Source: JAVVTQ01 sp036653595 (GTDB taxonomy: Bacteria > Bacillota > Clostridia > Oscillospirales > Ruminococcaceae). From it: a DNA stretch of 64,000 bases. Of this stretch, positions 52,316-61,693 are shown one piece after another. Position 1 is the first letter of the stretch; the number at the start of each line of letters is the position of its first letter. The notes under the pieces are model-generated. The model ran no database searches. It had not been told where the DNA came from and saw only the letters and a program-made list of their open reading frames with translations. Location: the NCBI GenBank assembly GCA_036653595.1, contig JAVVTQ010000001.1, positions 1-64,000 on the forward strand, read 5' to 3'. A program made the position numbers and the translations under genes.

Positions 52316-52534
52316 CTATGCGCCTTGCCTGTGCACGGACAGGCTTTCGGAGACGCTGTCGCGGCACTGTGCGTGCCGGTCCTCAAAGTCGGAGGCAAAC
52401 AGAGGCTCGTCGATATCACAAAAACCGAAGTAGCTAGTATAGCTGTCGTCTTTAAAATCGGAGTCCCAATCGACATCTGAAATTCCCGCCAAGGCGGCCA
52501 TAAAGTCAAACCACTTATTTTCCCGCTTTTTCAA
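52316..52534 (-). CDS. Small acidic protein of unknown function
   Basis: Starting at TTG 52534, this frame gives 72 residues that are strongly acidic (DVDWDSDFKDDSY, DIDEPLFASDFEDR). Weak g-rich pairing lies upstream. A longer frame to 52771 exists, but its N-terminal part is Cys- and Phe-rich and looks non-coding. The acidic DxDEPLxxSDFED pattern and the adjoining terminator support a real gene; no family is recognised. Confidence 0.45.
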   Translation of the reverse strand: MKKRENKWFDFMAALAGISDVDWDSDFKDDSYTSYFGFCDIDEPLFASDFEDRHAQCRDSVSESLSVHRQGA

Positions 52535-52923
52535 TTTGCCACACCCATCTTTTCCAAAGCTTCGCACGACGCAAAAAAGCTTTTGTAGTGTCATAATCAT
52601 AGCACAAGCGCTGTCCAATGATACGGACAGCAAAAAAACGCCAAAATCATACCCCATAGGACAAAAACAAAAAATACAGCGCGTGCCGTAAAAATTTCCG
52701 CAAAATATTCTCGCGCACGAGCAAGTCGATTGCCAAAAAATCACAGTCTTGTGCAATTGAACAAAACACAACTGTCGGTTTGATATATATTGTACAAATT
52801 GTACCGTTTTGTGGGTTTTGGGATATTTTTAACCGTTTTAAGTATATTAATCTCCATAAATTTCCTATATCATTGTGTTACAAGGGAGCAGCAAATGCTC
52901 CGCACAAAAACAGGAGGAAAAAA
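52535..52923. other. A+T-rich leader upstream of the ABC operon
   Basis: This 389-bp stretch holds no supported gene. It contains the palindrome at 52792-52804 and a long A+T-rich stretch, and ends in the site acaggagg before the binding-protein gene. Confidence 0.6.
52792..52804 (+). promoter_or_regulatory. Palindromic operator candidate upstream of the ABC operon
   Basis: GTACAA-A-TTGTAC is a perfect 6-bp palindrome around one base, next to a TATATATTG stretch. It could be the target of the YesN-like regulator or another factor. Confidence 0.45.
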
Positions 52924-53949
52924 ATGAAGAAAGTTTTAGCCATCGTGCTTGTCCTCGCACTTGCTTTTACGCTTGTTGCTTGCGGCGGCGAAAAGAAACC
53001 CGAGGTCGAGAAAAAGTTGATTGTCTACTCGTCGTCAGTTGAAGAGTTCCATGAGACGATAGGACCGGCATTTCAGGAAGCTACAGGAATAGAAATCGAA
53101 TTTGTCAGTGCTGCCACAGGAGAGGGCTATGCGAGAATGGTTGCCGAAAAAGACAACCCACAAGCAGACATACTTCTCATCGGCGCAATGGAGGTTTACA
53201 AGGACACTCAGTATTATGAGCCCTACGTATCCCCGAACAATGACCAGCTGCCCGAAGCTTTCCGCACAAAGGACGGCTTTGTAAACGCAACAAACACATC
53301 CACACCGGTTATTCTCTACAACACAGACCTTGTGAACTTTGAAATCACCGGCTACGAAGACCTGCTAAAGCCCGAGCTTATGGGCAAAATAGCCTGCGGC
53401 GATTCCATGAAATCAGCCTCAGCTTACAACCATCTTGAAAACATTCTGCTTGCCATGGGCAAGGGCGACGCATACAATCCCGCTGCATGGGATTATGTCA
53501 AGGCTCTTCTCAAACAGCTCGGCGGCGTCATAGTCAACAGCTCCAGCGCCATTCATAAGGGCGTTGTATCCGGCGAATACGCGGTTGGACTTACATGGGA
53601 TACCCCCTGCGGCACATACATTGCAGACGGCATTAAGAACGTCAAGGTTTGCCTCATGAAAGAGGGAATCGTTCCTAAAATCGCCGGCACCGCAATCATC
53701 AAGAATTGCCCGCATCCCGAAAATGCAAAGAAATTTGTCGACTTTATGACATCAAAAGAAGGCCAGGCGCTTCTAGCCACAATACCCGGATATTCACCGG
53801 TGCGCGACGATATAGAGATGCCGTCAACGCATGTTGACCTCGGAATCAACAAGGGCAACATCATCAAGCTCGACTATGCGTGGTCCTCTGCAAACACAGA
53901 CAAAATCAAAGATCAATATCAGAAGCTTTACCTCGAAATATTCGAATAA
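52924..53949 (+). CDS. ABC transporter substrate-binding lipoprotein (iron/polyamine/phosphonate type)
   Basis: This 341-residue protein has a lipoprotein signal peptide (MKKVLAIVLVLALAFTLVAC, lipobox LVAC). The mature part is a class II periplasmic-binding fold with LIVYSSSVEEFHETIGPAFQ and TGIEIEFVSAATGEGYARM, as in the FbpA/PotD/phosphonate group. Iron-binding FbpA proteins use tyrosine pairs near the C-terminus that are not evident here, so another ligand is likely. The start at 52924 has acaggagg before it; the long N-terminal frame to 52780 was excluded. Confidence 0.88.
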   Translation: MKKVLAIVLVLALAFTLVACGGEKKPEVEKKLIVYSSSVEEFHETIGPAFQEATGIEIEFVSAATGEGYARMVAEKDNPQADILLIGAMEVYKDTQYYEPYVSPNNDQLPEAFRTKDGFVNATNTSTPVILYNTDLVNFEITGYEDLLKPELMGKIACGDSMKSASAYNHLENILLAMGKGDAYNPAAWDYVKALLKQLGGVIVNSSSAIHKGVVSGEYAVGLTWDTPCGTYIADGIKNVKVCLMKEGIVPKIAGTAIIKNCPHPENAKKFVDFMTSKEGQALLATIPGYSPVRDDIEMPSTHVDLGINKGNIIKLDYAWSSANTDKIKDQYQKLYLEIFE

Positions 53950-53969
53950 GCAAGCTAAATAACCGAAAA

Positions 53970-53994
53970 TCACCCCCGATTTCCTCGGGGGTGA
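53970..53994 (+). terminator. Intergenic hairpin between binding-protein and ATPase genes
   Basis: TCACCCCCGA and TCGGGGGTGA form a perfect 10-bp stem with a 5-base loop, followed by aattata rather than a T-tract. It probably stabilises the upstream mRNA or attenuates, giving more binding protein than transporter. Confidence 0.65.
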
Positions 53995-54013
53995 AATTAT
54001 AAAGGAAAACTTT

Positions 54014-55096
54014 ATGAGCGTTGAAATTAAAATCGAACACGCAGTTAAGCGTTTTGGAGACAACACAATAATCCCGGATCTTTCTCTCACCGTAAATGAG
54101 GGTGAGTTTTTCACGCTGCTCGGATCCTCCGGATGCGGAAAGACAACACTTCTGCGGATGATAGCCGGCTTTAACACGATTGAGGGCGGCGACTTCTACT
54201 TTAACGACAAGCGCATAAACGATATACCCCCTTACAAAAGAAAGATAGGCATGGTCTTTCAAAACTATGCCATATTCCCACATATGGACACGTTCTCCAA
54301 CGTTGCCTTTGGACTCAAAGAACAAAAAGTGCGTGAGCCCGAGCTTTCCCGCAGGGTCAACGAAATTCTCGACACAGTTCAGATTTCCGACCTCAAGGAC
54401 CGCATGCCCTCGCACATGTCCGGAGGACAGCAGCAGAGAATCGCACTGGCGCGCGCAATCGTCATTCAGCCCGACGTGCTCTTGATGGATGAACCGCTTT
54501 CAAACCTTGACGCCAAGCTGAGAATAGAGATGCGCTCTGCGATAAAGCACATACAAAACCAGTGCGGGATAACCACAATCTATGTCACACATGACCAAGA
54601 GGAAGCTCTGGCCATATCAGACAGAATTGCGGTTATGAAGTACGGCATTATTCAGCAGATAGGCGAACCCACGGACATCTATCGCCACCCGGTCAATTTA
54701 TTTGTCGCGACATTTATCGGGCAGTGCAACGTCCTTGACGCAACCTACCACAGCGAAAACGGAGCTGCCGGGATCATTGCGGAGGGCATGTTCCACAAGG
54801 TTTGCCAGCTGCGCGAGGATATTTCCGAGAACGCGCCGCTCAAGCTGTGCGTCCGCCCCAACGAGATATTCTTTGGCGAAAAGGGAATGCCCGGCGAGAT
54901 AGTGGAGCGCATATTCTTCGGCGAAAACATGAGGTACACCATACGCCTCGAAAGCGGCATCGAAATTGACCTCACAAATGACATACACGACAGCATAAGG
55001 GAAGTCGGCGAAAAGGTCAGCCTTGTCTTTAACGGAGATGTCGTGAATGTATTTGACGCCGAAAGCGAAGAATCGGTAATGAAAGACAGGGGATAA
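54014..55096 (+). CDS. ABC transporter ATPase (PotA/FbpC type)
   Basis: This 360-residue ATPase has Walker A GSSGCGKTT (about 37-45), the Q-loop in FQNYAIFPH, the signature MSGGQQQR, Walker B VLLMDEPLSNLDA and the switch His in YVTHDQEE. A TOBE domain occupies about 285-350. It drives the permease directly after it (2-bp gap). Family membership is firm; the substrate is that of the adjacent binding protein. Confidence 0.95.
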   Translation: MSVEIKIEHAVKRFGDNTIIPDLSLTVNEGEFFTLLGSSGCGKTTLLRMIAGFNTIEGGDFYFNDKRINDIPPYKRKIGMVFQNYAIFPHMDTFSNVAFGLKEQKVREPELSRRVNEILDTVQISDLKDRMPSHMSGGQQQRIALARAIVIQPDVLLMDEPLSNLDAKLRIEMRSAIKHIQNQCGITTIYVTHDQEEALAISDRIAVMKYGIIQQIGEPTDIYRHPVNLFVATFIGQCNVLDATYHSENGAAGIIAEGMFHKVCQLREDISENAPLKLCVRPNEIFFGEKGMPGEIVERIFFGENMRYTIRLESGIEIDLTNDIHDSIREVGEKVSLVFNGDVVNVFDAESEESVMKDRG

Positions 55097-55098
55097 AT

Positions 55099-56754
55099 AT
55101 GAAACAGAAACGCAGACTTTTTAGCGGATGGAACATAATTACCCTGCTGTGCTTTGCGTACTTTGTCTTTTTCTTTATCTATCCGATATCAAGGGTTTTT
55201 ATCTCCTCCGTCTACAACTTCGACACCAACACCTTTTCATTTGAGCAGTTCACAAAGTTCTTCACTCAGAAGTATTACACAAATACGATTTTAAACAGTG
55301 TCAAGCTCACAGTCTCCGTTACACTCATAACAACGGTTCTCGGGACTGCGCTGGCATATGTCACAAGAACAATCAAAATTAAGGGCAAAAGACTGCTCGA
55401 CATAGTGATGCTGGTATCCATACTCTCACCGCCGTTTATAGGGGCATATTCCTGGATAGTGCTGCTCGGTAAGGTCGGTATTCTCACGCAGTTTATCAAC
55501 AATACCTTAGGGCTAAACTATCAGGGGCTGTACGGATTTGGCGGAATTTTGCTGGTGTTTGTGGTAAAGCTGACACCGCTGATGTACTTGTATGTTTCGG
55601 GCGCATTGAAAAATGTCGACAATTCCCTAATGGAGGCCTCGGAAAGCTTGGGATGCACCGGCGTCAGGAGAACCCTAAAAGTGCTCATACCGCTTATTCT
55701 CCCGACGATTCTCGCAAGCTCGCTGCTTGTCTTTATGCGCGCGCTCGCCGACTTCGGAACACCACAACTGATAGGTCAAGGCTATCGCACGCTGCCTGTT
55801 CTCATATATGACGCGTTTATAGGTGAGATGGGACAAGACCACGCCTTTGCCGCAGCGATAAGCGTTGTAATAGTGATAGTCACAACAGTTATCTTCCTTT
55901 TGCAGAAATATTTTTCAGGGCGCAAAATCATCGAAATGTCTTCACTCAACCCAATTGAGCCCAAAAAAGCTCGCGGAGCAAGAAATATCTTCGCGCATAT
56001 TTTCTGCTACATATTGATAACGCTTGCCACGCTTCCAACACTTGTTGTTGCCTACAACTCTTTCCAAAAAACCTCAGGACTTCTCTTTATTCCGGGCTTT
56101 TCCGTTGAAAGCTATCAAAAAGCATTCGGCTCAATGGGCATAGCGATACGAAATACTTTCCTTTACTCATTTGCCGCGCTTGCGATAATACTGGTCATAG
56201 GTATACTCACTTCCTATGCCAGCATCAGAAAGGCGAACGCGCTCACCGGAGTCCTAGACACGGTGACGATGTTTCCTTATATAATCCCCGGCTCTGTAAT
56301 GGGCATTGCGCTTTTGACAACGTTCAACACAAAGCCGATAATTTTGAGCGGCACGGCCTTTATTATCATAACGGCGTTTGTAATCAGAAGGCTGCCATAC
56401 ACGCTTCGCTCGAGCAGCGCAATTTTGCGCCAGATAAACCCAAATGTTGAGGAGGCCTCAATGAGTCTGGGCGTCAACGGAGCAAAAACCTTCCTTAAGG
56501 TGACGCTTCCGATGATGATTGCGGGAGTTCTCCCGGGCGCGCTCATGAGCTGGATGTCGATTATAAGCGAGCTGTCCGCCAGCGTTTTGCTCTACACGAG
56601 CAAAACGACGACCATGTCAATTTCCATCTATACCGAGATAATCAGAAACAACTACGGAACGGCGAGCGCCCTTTCCACAATCCTCACAGTGACGACGATT
56701 GTCACGCTTCTGGTGTTCTTCAAGCTCTCGGGAAGAAAAGAAATTGAGCTCTAG
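55099..56754 (+). CDS. ABC transporter permease, two fused domains (FbpB type)
   Basis: This 551-residue membrane protein has twelve or so spans in two homologous halves, each with a permease EAA-type loop: EASESLGCTGVRRTLKVLIP in the first half and EASMSLGVNGAKTFLKVTLP in the second. Both loops dock on the ATPase. A single protein of two halves is usual in the iron(III)/2-aminoethylphosphonate group. It completes the importer. Confidence 0.92.
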   Translation: MKQKRRLFSGWNIITLLCFAYFVFFFIYPISRVFISSVYNFDTNTFSFEQFTKFFTQKYYTNTILNSVKLTVSVTLITTVLGTALAYVTRTIKIKGKRLLDIVMLVSILSPPFIGAYSWIVLLGKVGILTQFINNTLGLNYQGLYGFGGILLVFVVKLTPLMYLYVSGALKNVDNSLMEASESLGCTGVRRTLKVLIPLILPTILASSLLVFMRALADFGTPQLIGQGYRTLPVLIYDAFIGEMGQDHAFAAAISVVIVIVTTVIFLLQKYFSGRKIIEMSSLNPIEPKKARGARNIFAHIFCYILITLATLPTLVVAYNSFQKTSGLLFIPGFSVESYQKAFGSMGIAIRNTFLYSFAALAIILVIGILTSYASIRKANALTGVLDTVTMFPYIIPGSVMGIALLTTFNTKPIILSGTAFIIITAFVIRRLPYTLRSSSAILRQINPNVEEASMSLGVNGAKTFLKVTLPMMIAGVLPGALMSWMSIISELSASVLLYTSKTTTMSISIYTEIIRNNYGTASALSTILTVTTIVTLLVFFKLSGRKEIEL

Positions 56755-56816
56755 TTTAAAAAATGCGGCTTTCATAGTATAATATGGATTATAATGACGA
56801 TGAAAGAGCGGCCGTT

Positions 56817-58499
56817 ATGCAAAAATATAGTTTGCCATATCACAAGACAACACAGCAAAGACTCGAAAAAACTATATTGCGGCCGCTCGTCATGTCAGCT
56901 GCTGCACTCATTGTGCTTATTCCGCTCATAATGTTCTGCGTTATATCTGTCCGAAACGCCTCCTGCGGCAGTGAGGCTGCAAATATCATATACTCTGCGC
57001 TCGGCCAATATAAAAGCGCGTTGCCGGAGCTTGCAAAAAAAAGCGAGATAACCTCGGCCCTGGGCGGCGGAGACTTCTCCGAGGCGTACCGCGTTTTGTA
57101 TGATTTCAGAAACAACTGCGCTATCTATGGCGATTTTCAGCTGGAGGCAGAGGACGGCTCGGCTTTTTTGGGCAATGATTTCAGCAGCGGCGGTGAGTAT
57201 TCCTACCACTCAATAAAGGACATCCGTCTAAATATAAGCTTTAAGGATAAAACAAGCCCCGTTGAACACAGGGTTTATTTTAGTTCCGGAAGCAGCAAGG
57301 AAAAGGCGCCGATTTTTTCTATAAATTATCCTGTAATGGGTGAAAAACGAGGCCTTTTGTCGTTCGTGTTTACCGGACAGAGCTTTAATGATTTGCTGGG
57401 CAACACGGAATCGATGGTTTTTATAACAAACGAATACAATCACATTGTATATATGAACAGTGTTTCTCAGCCGGAAAGCTACAGCTTTGCGCCGCAAAAA
57501 AAGGCGGCCAATGTTTACAAATTCAATGATCAGTACTATATTATGAAGTGCGACAAGATACTCGGTTCCAGCCTTTCGGTATATGCTCTTTCTTCATTTT
57601 CAGCAGTGTCCTCTGTTTTGATAATCGAGGTCATCGTGATTGCCGCAATTGTTTTGCTTGCGGCGGTTTTTGTTTACAGAACAAGCTTCAAGCTCACCGT
57701 TTCGGCAACCGCGCCGTTCGACAGCCTCATCACGGCCTTGGGAAAATTCGAAAAGGGCGACACCTCCTACAGAATTGCCGACACAGACAGCAATACGCAG
57801 GAGTATATCGATTTATTCAACGGTGTTCTGGACGACATCACAAGACTAATAGCCAAAAACAAGCAGCTCACCGAGGAGACTCGTCTCTTCGAGATAAGGC
57901 TGTTATATTCACAGTTCAACCCACATTTCATGTTCAATATGCTCGACAACATAAAATACTCGGTGATTGAAGACCCGCAAAAGACAAAAGAAATGATAGT
58001 CACGCTCTCGAAGATGCTCCGGTACACGATGGACAATGTCTACAATATTGAGGTTCCGCTGGAACTGGATTTGAAATACATAGAGAGCTACCTTGCACTT
58101 CAAAAATCACGTCTTGACAACATGCTTGAATATGAAATATCCGTTTCTGATGACAGCCTCAAAAAGGTAAGACTTCCGAAGCTTGTCATGCAGCCAATTA
58201 TAGAGAACGCAATTATGCACGGATTTACAGGAAAAAATCCGCTGCTTATTAAAATAACAATCGAAAAAGCAAAGAAAGATATGCAGGTAAAAATTTCCGA
58301 CAACGGCGCGGGTCTTTCGGACGAGGAGCTTCGCAGGATACGCAGAAGACTCAAACGCGGGACCACTGCCTCGCCGCACATAGGGCTGCTTAACTCGCAC
58401 CGACGCCTAAAGCTGCTCTACGGACAAGGCTATGGCGTTAAAATAGACAGCGAGCCGGACAAGGGAACAACCGTTTCATTAAACATAAAGCTTGGGTGA
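56817..58499 (+). CDS. Sensor histidine kinase, YesM/LytS type
   Basis: This 560-residue kinase has an N-terminal membrane span (about 20-42), an extracytoplasmic sensor (about 45-260), a second span (about 265-290) and a HAMP-like region. YSQFNPHFMFNMLDNIKY holds the phosphorylated His of the His_kinase family. The ATP domain has ENAIMHGF and DNGAGLS. The start at 56817 is likelier than 56784 because a TATAAT lies directly before the latter (56778-56783). A response regulator gene follows at once. The sensed ligand is unknown. Confidence 0.88.
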   Translation: MQKYSLPYHKTTQQRLEKTILRPLVMSAAALIVLIPLIMFCVISVRNASCGSEAANIIYSALGQYKSALPELAKKSEITSALGGGDFSEAYRVLYDFRNNCAIYGDFQLEAEDGSAFLGNDFSSGGEYSYHSIKDIRLNISFKDKTSPVEHRVYFSSGSSKEKAPIFSINYPVMGEKRGLLSFVFTGQSFNDLLGNTESMVFITNEYNHIVYMNSVSQPESYSFAPQKKAANVYKFNDQYYIMKCDKILGSSLSVYALSSFSAVSSVLIIEVIVIAAIVLLAAVFVYRTSFKLTVSATAPFDSLITALGKFEKGDTSYRIADTDSNTQEYIDLFNGVLDDITRLIAKNKQLTEETRLFEIRLLYSQFNPHFMFNMLDNIKYSVIEDPQKTKEMIVTLSKMLRYTMDNVYNIEVPLELDLKYIESYLALQKSRLDNMLEYEISVSDDSLKKVRLPKLVMQPIIENAIMHGFTGKNPLLIKITIEKAKKDMQVKISDNGAGLSDEELRRIRRRLKRGTTASPHIGLLNSHRRLKLLYGQGYGVKIDSEPDKGTTVSLNIKLG

Positions 58500-58504
58500 G
58501 TGGG

Positions 58505-59275
58505 ATGTATAAGGTACTGATTGTAGAGGATGAGGCCAAAATCCGCAAAGGCTTTATAAAAAGCATCGACTGGGAAGCTCTGGGCTGCACGGTGTGCGCT
58601 GAGGCGGAAAATGGCTGTGACGGACTTCAGAAAATACGCACACTGCGTCCGGAAATAGTTTTCACTGACATACTTATGCCCGTTATGGATGGGCTTGAAA
58701 TGCTGGCGATTGCCAAAAAGGAATACAACTTCGAGGCCGTGGTGCTCTCCGGCTACGGCGAGTTTGCATATGCGCAAAGAGCGATAACAATAGGCGTTTC
58801 CGACTATATATTAAAGCCCTTTGACGAGAGCACAATTCTCGAACTCATCAATTCCATAAAAAAAAGGCTTGTGGAAAAGACGCTTGTAAACGAGCATCAC
58901 ACCGGACAAAACGAGCTGTCGGTTCCACTTACCTCATCCCATTACACGCTGCGCGGATATGATTATCTCATTGAAAACTACTACACCGGCACAACAGGTG
59001 CGGACATTGCCGAGTTTCTTGACATATCGCCCGGATATTTTTATAAAATTTTCAAAACAGACACGGGCATGTCAATTCGCGACTTTATAACAAAGCTGAA
59101 GCTCTCAAAAGCGGTTTCGCTCTTAAAAAGCAATCCGAATCTAAAGATATATGAAGTTGCGGATATGGTGGGCTTTTCCGACTACAAGTATTTTCATCGG
59201 GTTTTTTCGGAGGAATACGGTGATTCCCCGTTAAAATACAAACAAAATCTTTTCGAAATGAAGGAGCAATTGTAA
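58505..59275 (+). CDS. AraC-type response regulator (YesN-like)
   Basis: This 256-residue regulator has an N-terminal receiver domain, with VLIVEDEAKIRKGF and VFTDILMPVMDG, which carries the phosphorylated Asp. The C-terminal half has two AraC helix-turn-helix units, ending AVSLLKSNPNLKIYEVADMV and FSDYKYFHRVFSEEYG. It is paired with the upstream kinase and overlaps the hydrolase gene by 1 bp (TAATG). It probably activates the importer operon, perhaps through 52792-52804. Confidence 0.92.
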   Translation: MYKVLIVEDEAKIRKGFIKSIDWEALGCTVCAEAENGCDGLQKIRTLRPEIVFTDILMPVMDGLEMLAIAKKEYNFEAVVLSGYGEFAYAQRAITIGVSDYILKPFDESTILELINSIKKRLVEKTLVNEHHTGQNELSVPLTSSHYTLRGYDYLIENYYTGTTGADIAEFLDISPGYFYKIFKTDTGMSIRDFITKLKLSKAVSLLKSNPNLKIYEVADMVGFSDYKYFHRVFSEEYGDSPLKYKQNLFEMKEQL

Positions 59276-60546
59276 TGGACAGACAATTAATCGGCTTTGC
59301 GAAGGCCGACATCACACCGCCGTTTTCGGTAAAGCTTGCGGGCTACGGTTCCGTCCGTCCCTCAACAGGCACACACGATCCAATCTATGCGAGATGTCTT
59401 GTATATCGCGATGATGCAAAAACGACGGTGATATTTGCGCTCGACCTGATTGCCGCCGACGATGCTCTGTGTGCGCGCATCAAAAATGAGCTGAAAGTGC
59501 TTTCGATAGATGAAAAAAGCGTCAATATCTGCGCAATCCATTCTCACAGCACGCCGATGGGTGTCTCCGAGAGCAGGCATGGTGCGCTGCACGGCTTTGA
59601 AGAGGAGTTTGGAGAAAGTGACGAGCGCGTCATTTCCCTCGTCCTAAAGGGCTGCCAAGCGGCCTGCAAAGAGGCACTTTCTTGTCTTGACGAGTACACG
59701 CTGAGCCGTTTTGAGTGCGAGGTCGTCGGCGCGGGTTCAAACCGAACAGACCCGAATCTGCAAGGCGACAACCTCCTGACAGGCTTCGTCTTTGAGCAGA
59801 AAAACGGCAAGCGCTGCCTGCTTTACAATTATTCCTGTCATCCAACGGTGCTTGCGCCGGACAACCTCGAAATTTCGGCCGATCTTCCGTACGCAGTGGA
59901 GGAAAGACTCAAACAATACGATGAGGTTATTTTTATAAATGGGAGCAGCGGCGATATTTCCACGCGCTACAACCGCTCAGGCTTTGGGTTTGCCGAGGTC
60001 GAGCGCTTTGGCAAAATTATAGCCGACTGCATCGACGAGGCCGAGAAGCACAGCGAAGAATGCGAGAACAAGGAAATAACCCAGCAATTTGTGCCCATTG
60101 AGCTCAAAACAAGACAGCCGCTACCGCTCGACGAGGCCGAAAAGAACGTCGAGAGGTACAAAGCACAGTACGAAGCCGCGCAAAAAGCAGGGGCAGGCAG
60201 AACAGAGCTTCGCGCCAACATGGCATTCCTTGAGGGCGCAAATGCTAACCTGATGTACACAAAACACTGTGAGGGCGCAAAGAGCTATACGCTTGACTGC
60301 AGAATTCTCAGCATCGGTGACAAGGACATCTGCTGCTGCCCGGTGGAGCTGTATTCGGAGCTTTCGAATCGCCTGAAAAAGAACGGGACGCTTTTTGCAA
60401 GCTACGCGAACGGCTATTTTCTGTACTTGGCCGACAAAAAAGCGCACGATAATCACAATTATGAGGCGTGCAGCAGCCCGTTTGCATATGGCGAGGGCGA
60501 GCATTTGATAGATGAATTCGAAAAGGAACTGAAGAAAAAGGCATAA
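59275..60546 (+). CDS. Neutral/alkaline ceramidase-family hydrolase
   Basis: This 423-residue protein resembles the N-terminal catalytic domain of neutral ceramidases. GFAKADITPPFSVKLAGYGS is the family's opening motif; AIHSHSTPMG contains the zinc His residues, and YNYSCHPTVLAPDN another. No signal peptide is seen and the C-terminal immunoglobulin-like domain is absent, so it is a cytoplasmic, shorter form. Many bacterial members of unknown function act on other amides or esters. It is translated with the regulator, so the imported compound may be its substrate. Confidence 0.8.
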   Translation: MDRQLIGFAKADITPPFSVKLAGYGSVRPSTGTHDPIYARCLVYRDDAKTTVIFALDLIAADDALCARIKNELKVLSIDEKSVNICAIHSHSTPMGVSESRHGALHGFEEEFGESDERVISLVLKGCQAACKEALSCLDEYTLSRFECEVVGAGSNRTDPNLQGDNLLTGFVFEQKNGKRCLLYNYSCHPTVLAPDNLEISADLPYAVEERLKQYDEVIFINGSSGDISTRYNRSGFGFAEVERFGKIIADCIDEAEKHSEECENKEITQQFVPIELKTRQPLPLDEAEKNVERYKAQYEAAQKAGAGRTELRANMAFLEGANANLMYTKHCEGAKSYTLDCRILSIGDKDICCCPVELYSELSNRLKKNGTLFASYANGYFLYLADKKAHDNHNYEACSSPFAYGEGEHLIDEFEKELKKKA

Positions 60547-60565
60547 ATCACCACCTAATATTAAT

Positions 60566-60612
60566 AAGAGCGACCGCAGCACCTTAAACTTGTGCTGCGG
60601 TCGCTCTTTCTT
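60566..60612. terminator. Terminator at the end of the ABC/ceramidase operon
   Basis: AAGAGCGACCGCAGCAC and GTGCTGCGGTCGCTCTT form a perfect 17-bp stem, followed by TCTTTC. It also faces the convergent GalM gene. Confidence 0.88.
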
Positions 60613-60667
60613 CAATCAAGAGAGTATTATCTATTGTGATTGCTGCGAAAAAGTTTGCGGGCGCGGG

Positions 60668-61693
60668 CTAATCAAAAGAGAAGCGTGTGGCGCTTTTTCG
60701 CGTTTGACCCGCTTGCATTATGACGCTGTCCGAGAAGGACGAATAATTTACAGCATTTGGAATAAAGCCTGTTTCAAGGCAAATTCCGGCATGACAGCCG
60801 TATTTGACATGACCTTTTCCAACAGAGTTTTTCAGGTTGTTGGCCGTGTATATCAAGACTCCGCAGGCGTCGCCGGAGCATGTCATTTTCAGTCCCGAAG
60901 CCCCGCAAAGTGTTGCCATCTCACGCATCCCTGAGCCGTCAACACAAAAAAAGTGATCAAGTCCGCCGGCGGCGCTTATTTCTTCAAAAGATGAGCAGAG
61001 CCTGTCTTTGAGCTTCGCCGTGCTGCGGAAGTCAAGCGGGGTGCCGTCCACGCAGGCGAGCTTGCCCGTCACAACAGGCTCTTCTTTGCAGGATGTTTCG
61101 GCATATCGGTCTGAATTCACAAACAGCGTGTGATTTTCAATATTATTCGTTTCGTCCAGATTAAAGTAGGTATGATTTGTGAGGCTCACAGGAGTTTCGC
61201 CGTGCGCATGCAGTATATATTCTATTTGAAAAGCGTTGTCTTCGACGATGCGGTAGCTGACATAAACCTCAATGCCGGATGGAAACCCCCCGTCGCCGTC
61301 ATCGGAGAAAAGCGAAAACTCAACGCCGTCTGCCAGCGGGCGCGAACGCCAGACGCGCTTATCAAACCCGCCGGAGCCGCTGTGCATGCAGCCTACGGAG
61401 CAATTTTGCTCGAGCTGAAATCGCTTTCCCCTGAGCACAAAGGAAGCGTCCTCGACGAGGTCCGCATATCTGCCGACCACCACACCCATGTGTTCCTTGT
61501 CCTGTTCATATTCCTTTGCAGAGTCGTACCCCAGCACGACATCCACAGGGCGGTTGCCTTTTTTTACAGTGAGGCTTTGAAGAGCACAGCCAAAATTTGT
61601 AGCTTTAAAGGCAAGGCTGCCGCCGGAAACGCAATACAGAAATATCTCTTTGTCTGAGTTTTCGGACCAAAGCTCTTTTGTGACAGATACCAT
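60668..61693 (-). CDS. galM: Aldose 1-epimerase (galactose mutarotase)
   Basis: This 341-residue enzyme interconverts anomers of aldoses. VVLGYDSAKEYEQD, GVVVGRYADLV, LTNHTYFNL and CLETGFIPNAVN mark the family. The Arg of the usual GRxANR is kept as GRYADLV but the loop differs. The first His motif is CMHSGSGGFDKRVW, where LHGG is common. The start at 61693 has aaaggg upstream; the frame is open to 61993 but without a credible start. It faces the ABC/ceramidase operon and stands alone. Confidence 0.88.
   Translation of the reverse strand: MVSVTKELWSENSDKEIFLYCVSGGSLAFKATNFGCALQSLTVKKGNRPVDVVLGYDSAKEYEQDKEHMGVVVGRYADLVEDASFVLRGKRFQLEQNCSVGCMHSGSGGFDKRVWRSRPLADGVEFSLFSDDGDGGFPSGIEVYVSYRIVEDNAFQIEYILHAHGETPVSLTNHTYFNLDETNNIENHTLFVNSDRYAETSCKEEPVVTGKLACVDGTPLDFRSTAKLKDRLCSSFEEISAAGGLDHFFCVDGSGMREMATLCGASGLKMTCSGDACGVLIYTANNLKNSVGKGHVKYGCHAGICLETGFIPNAVNYSSFSDSVIMQAGQTRKSATRFSFD

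Noticed and set aside
52535..52771. N-terminal extension of the small acidic protein
   Set aside because: The extra residues are Cys- and Phe-rich and read through A+T-rich leader DNA without a ribosome site.
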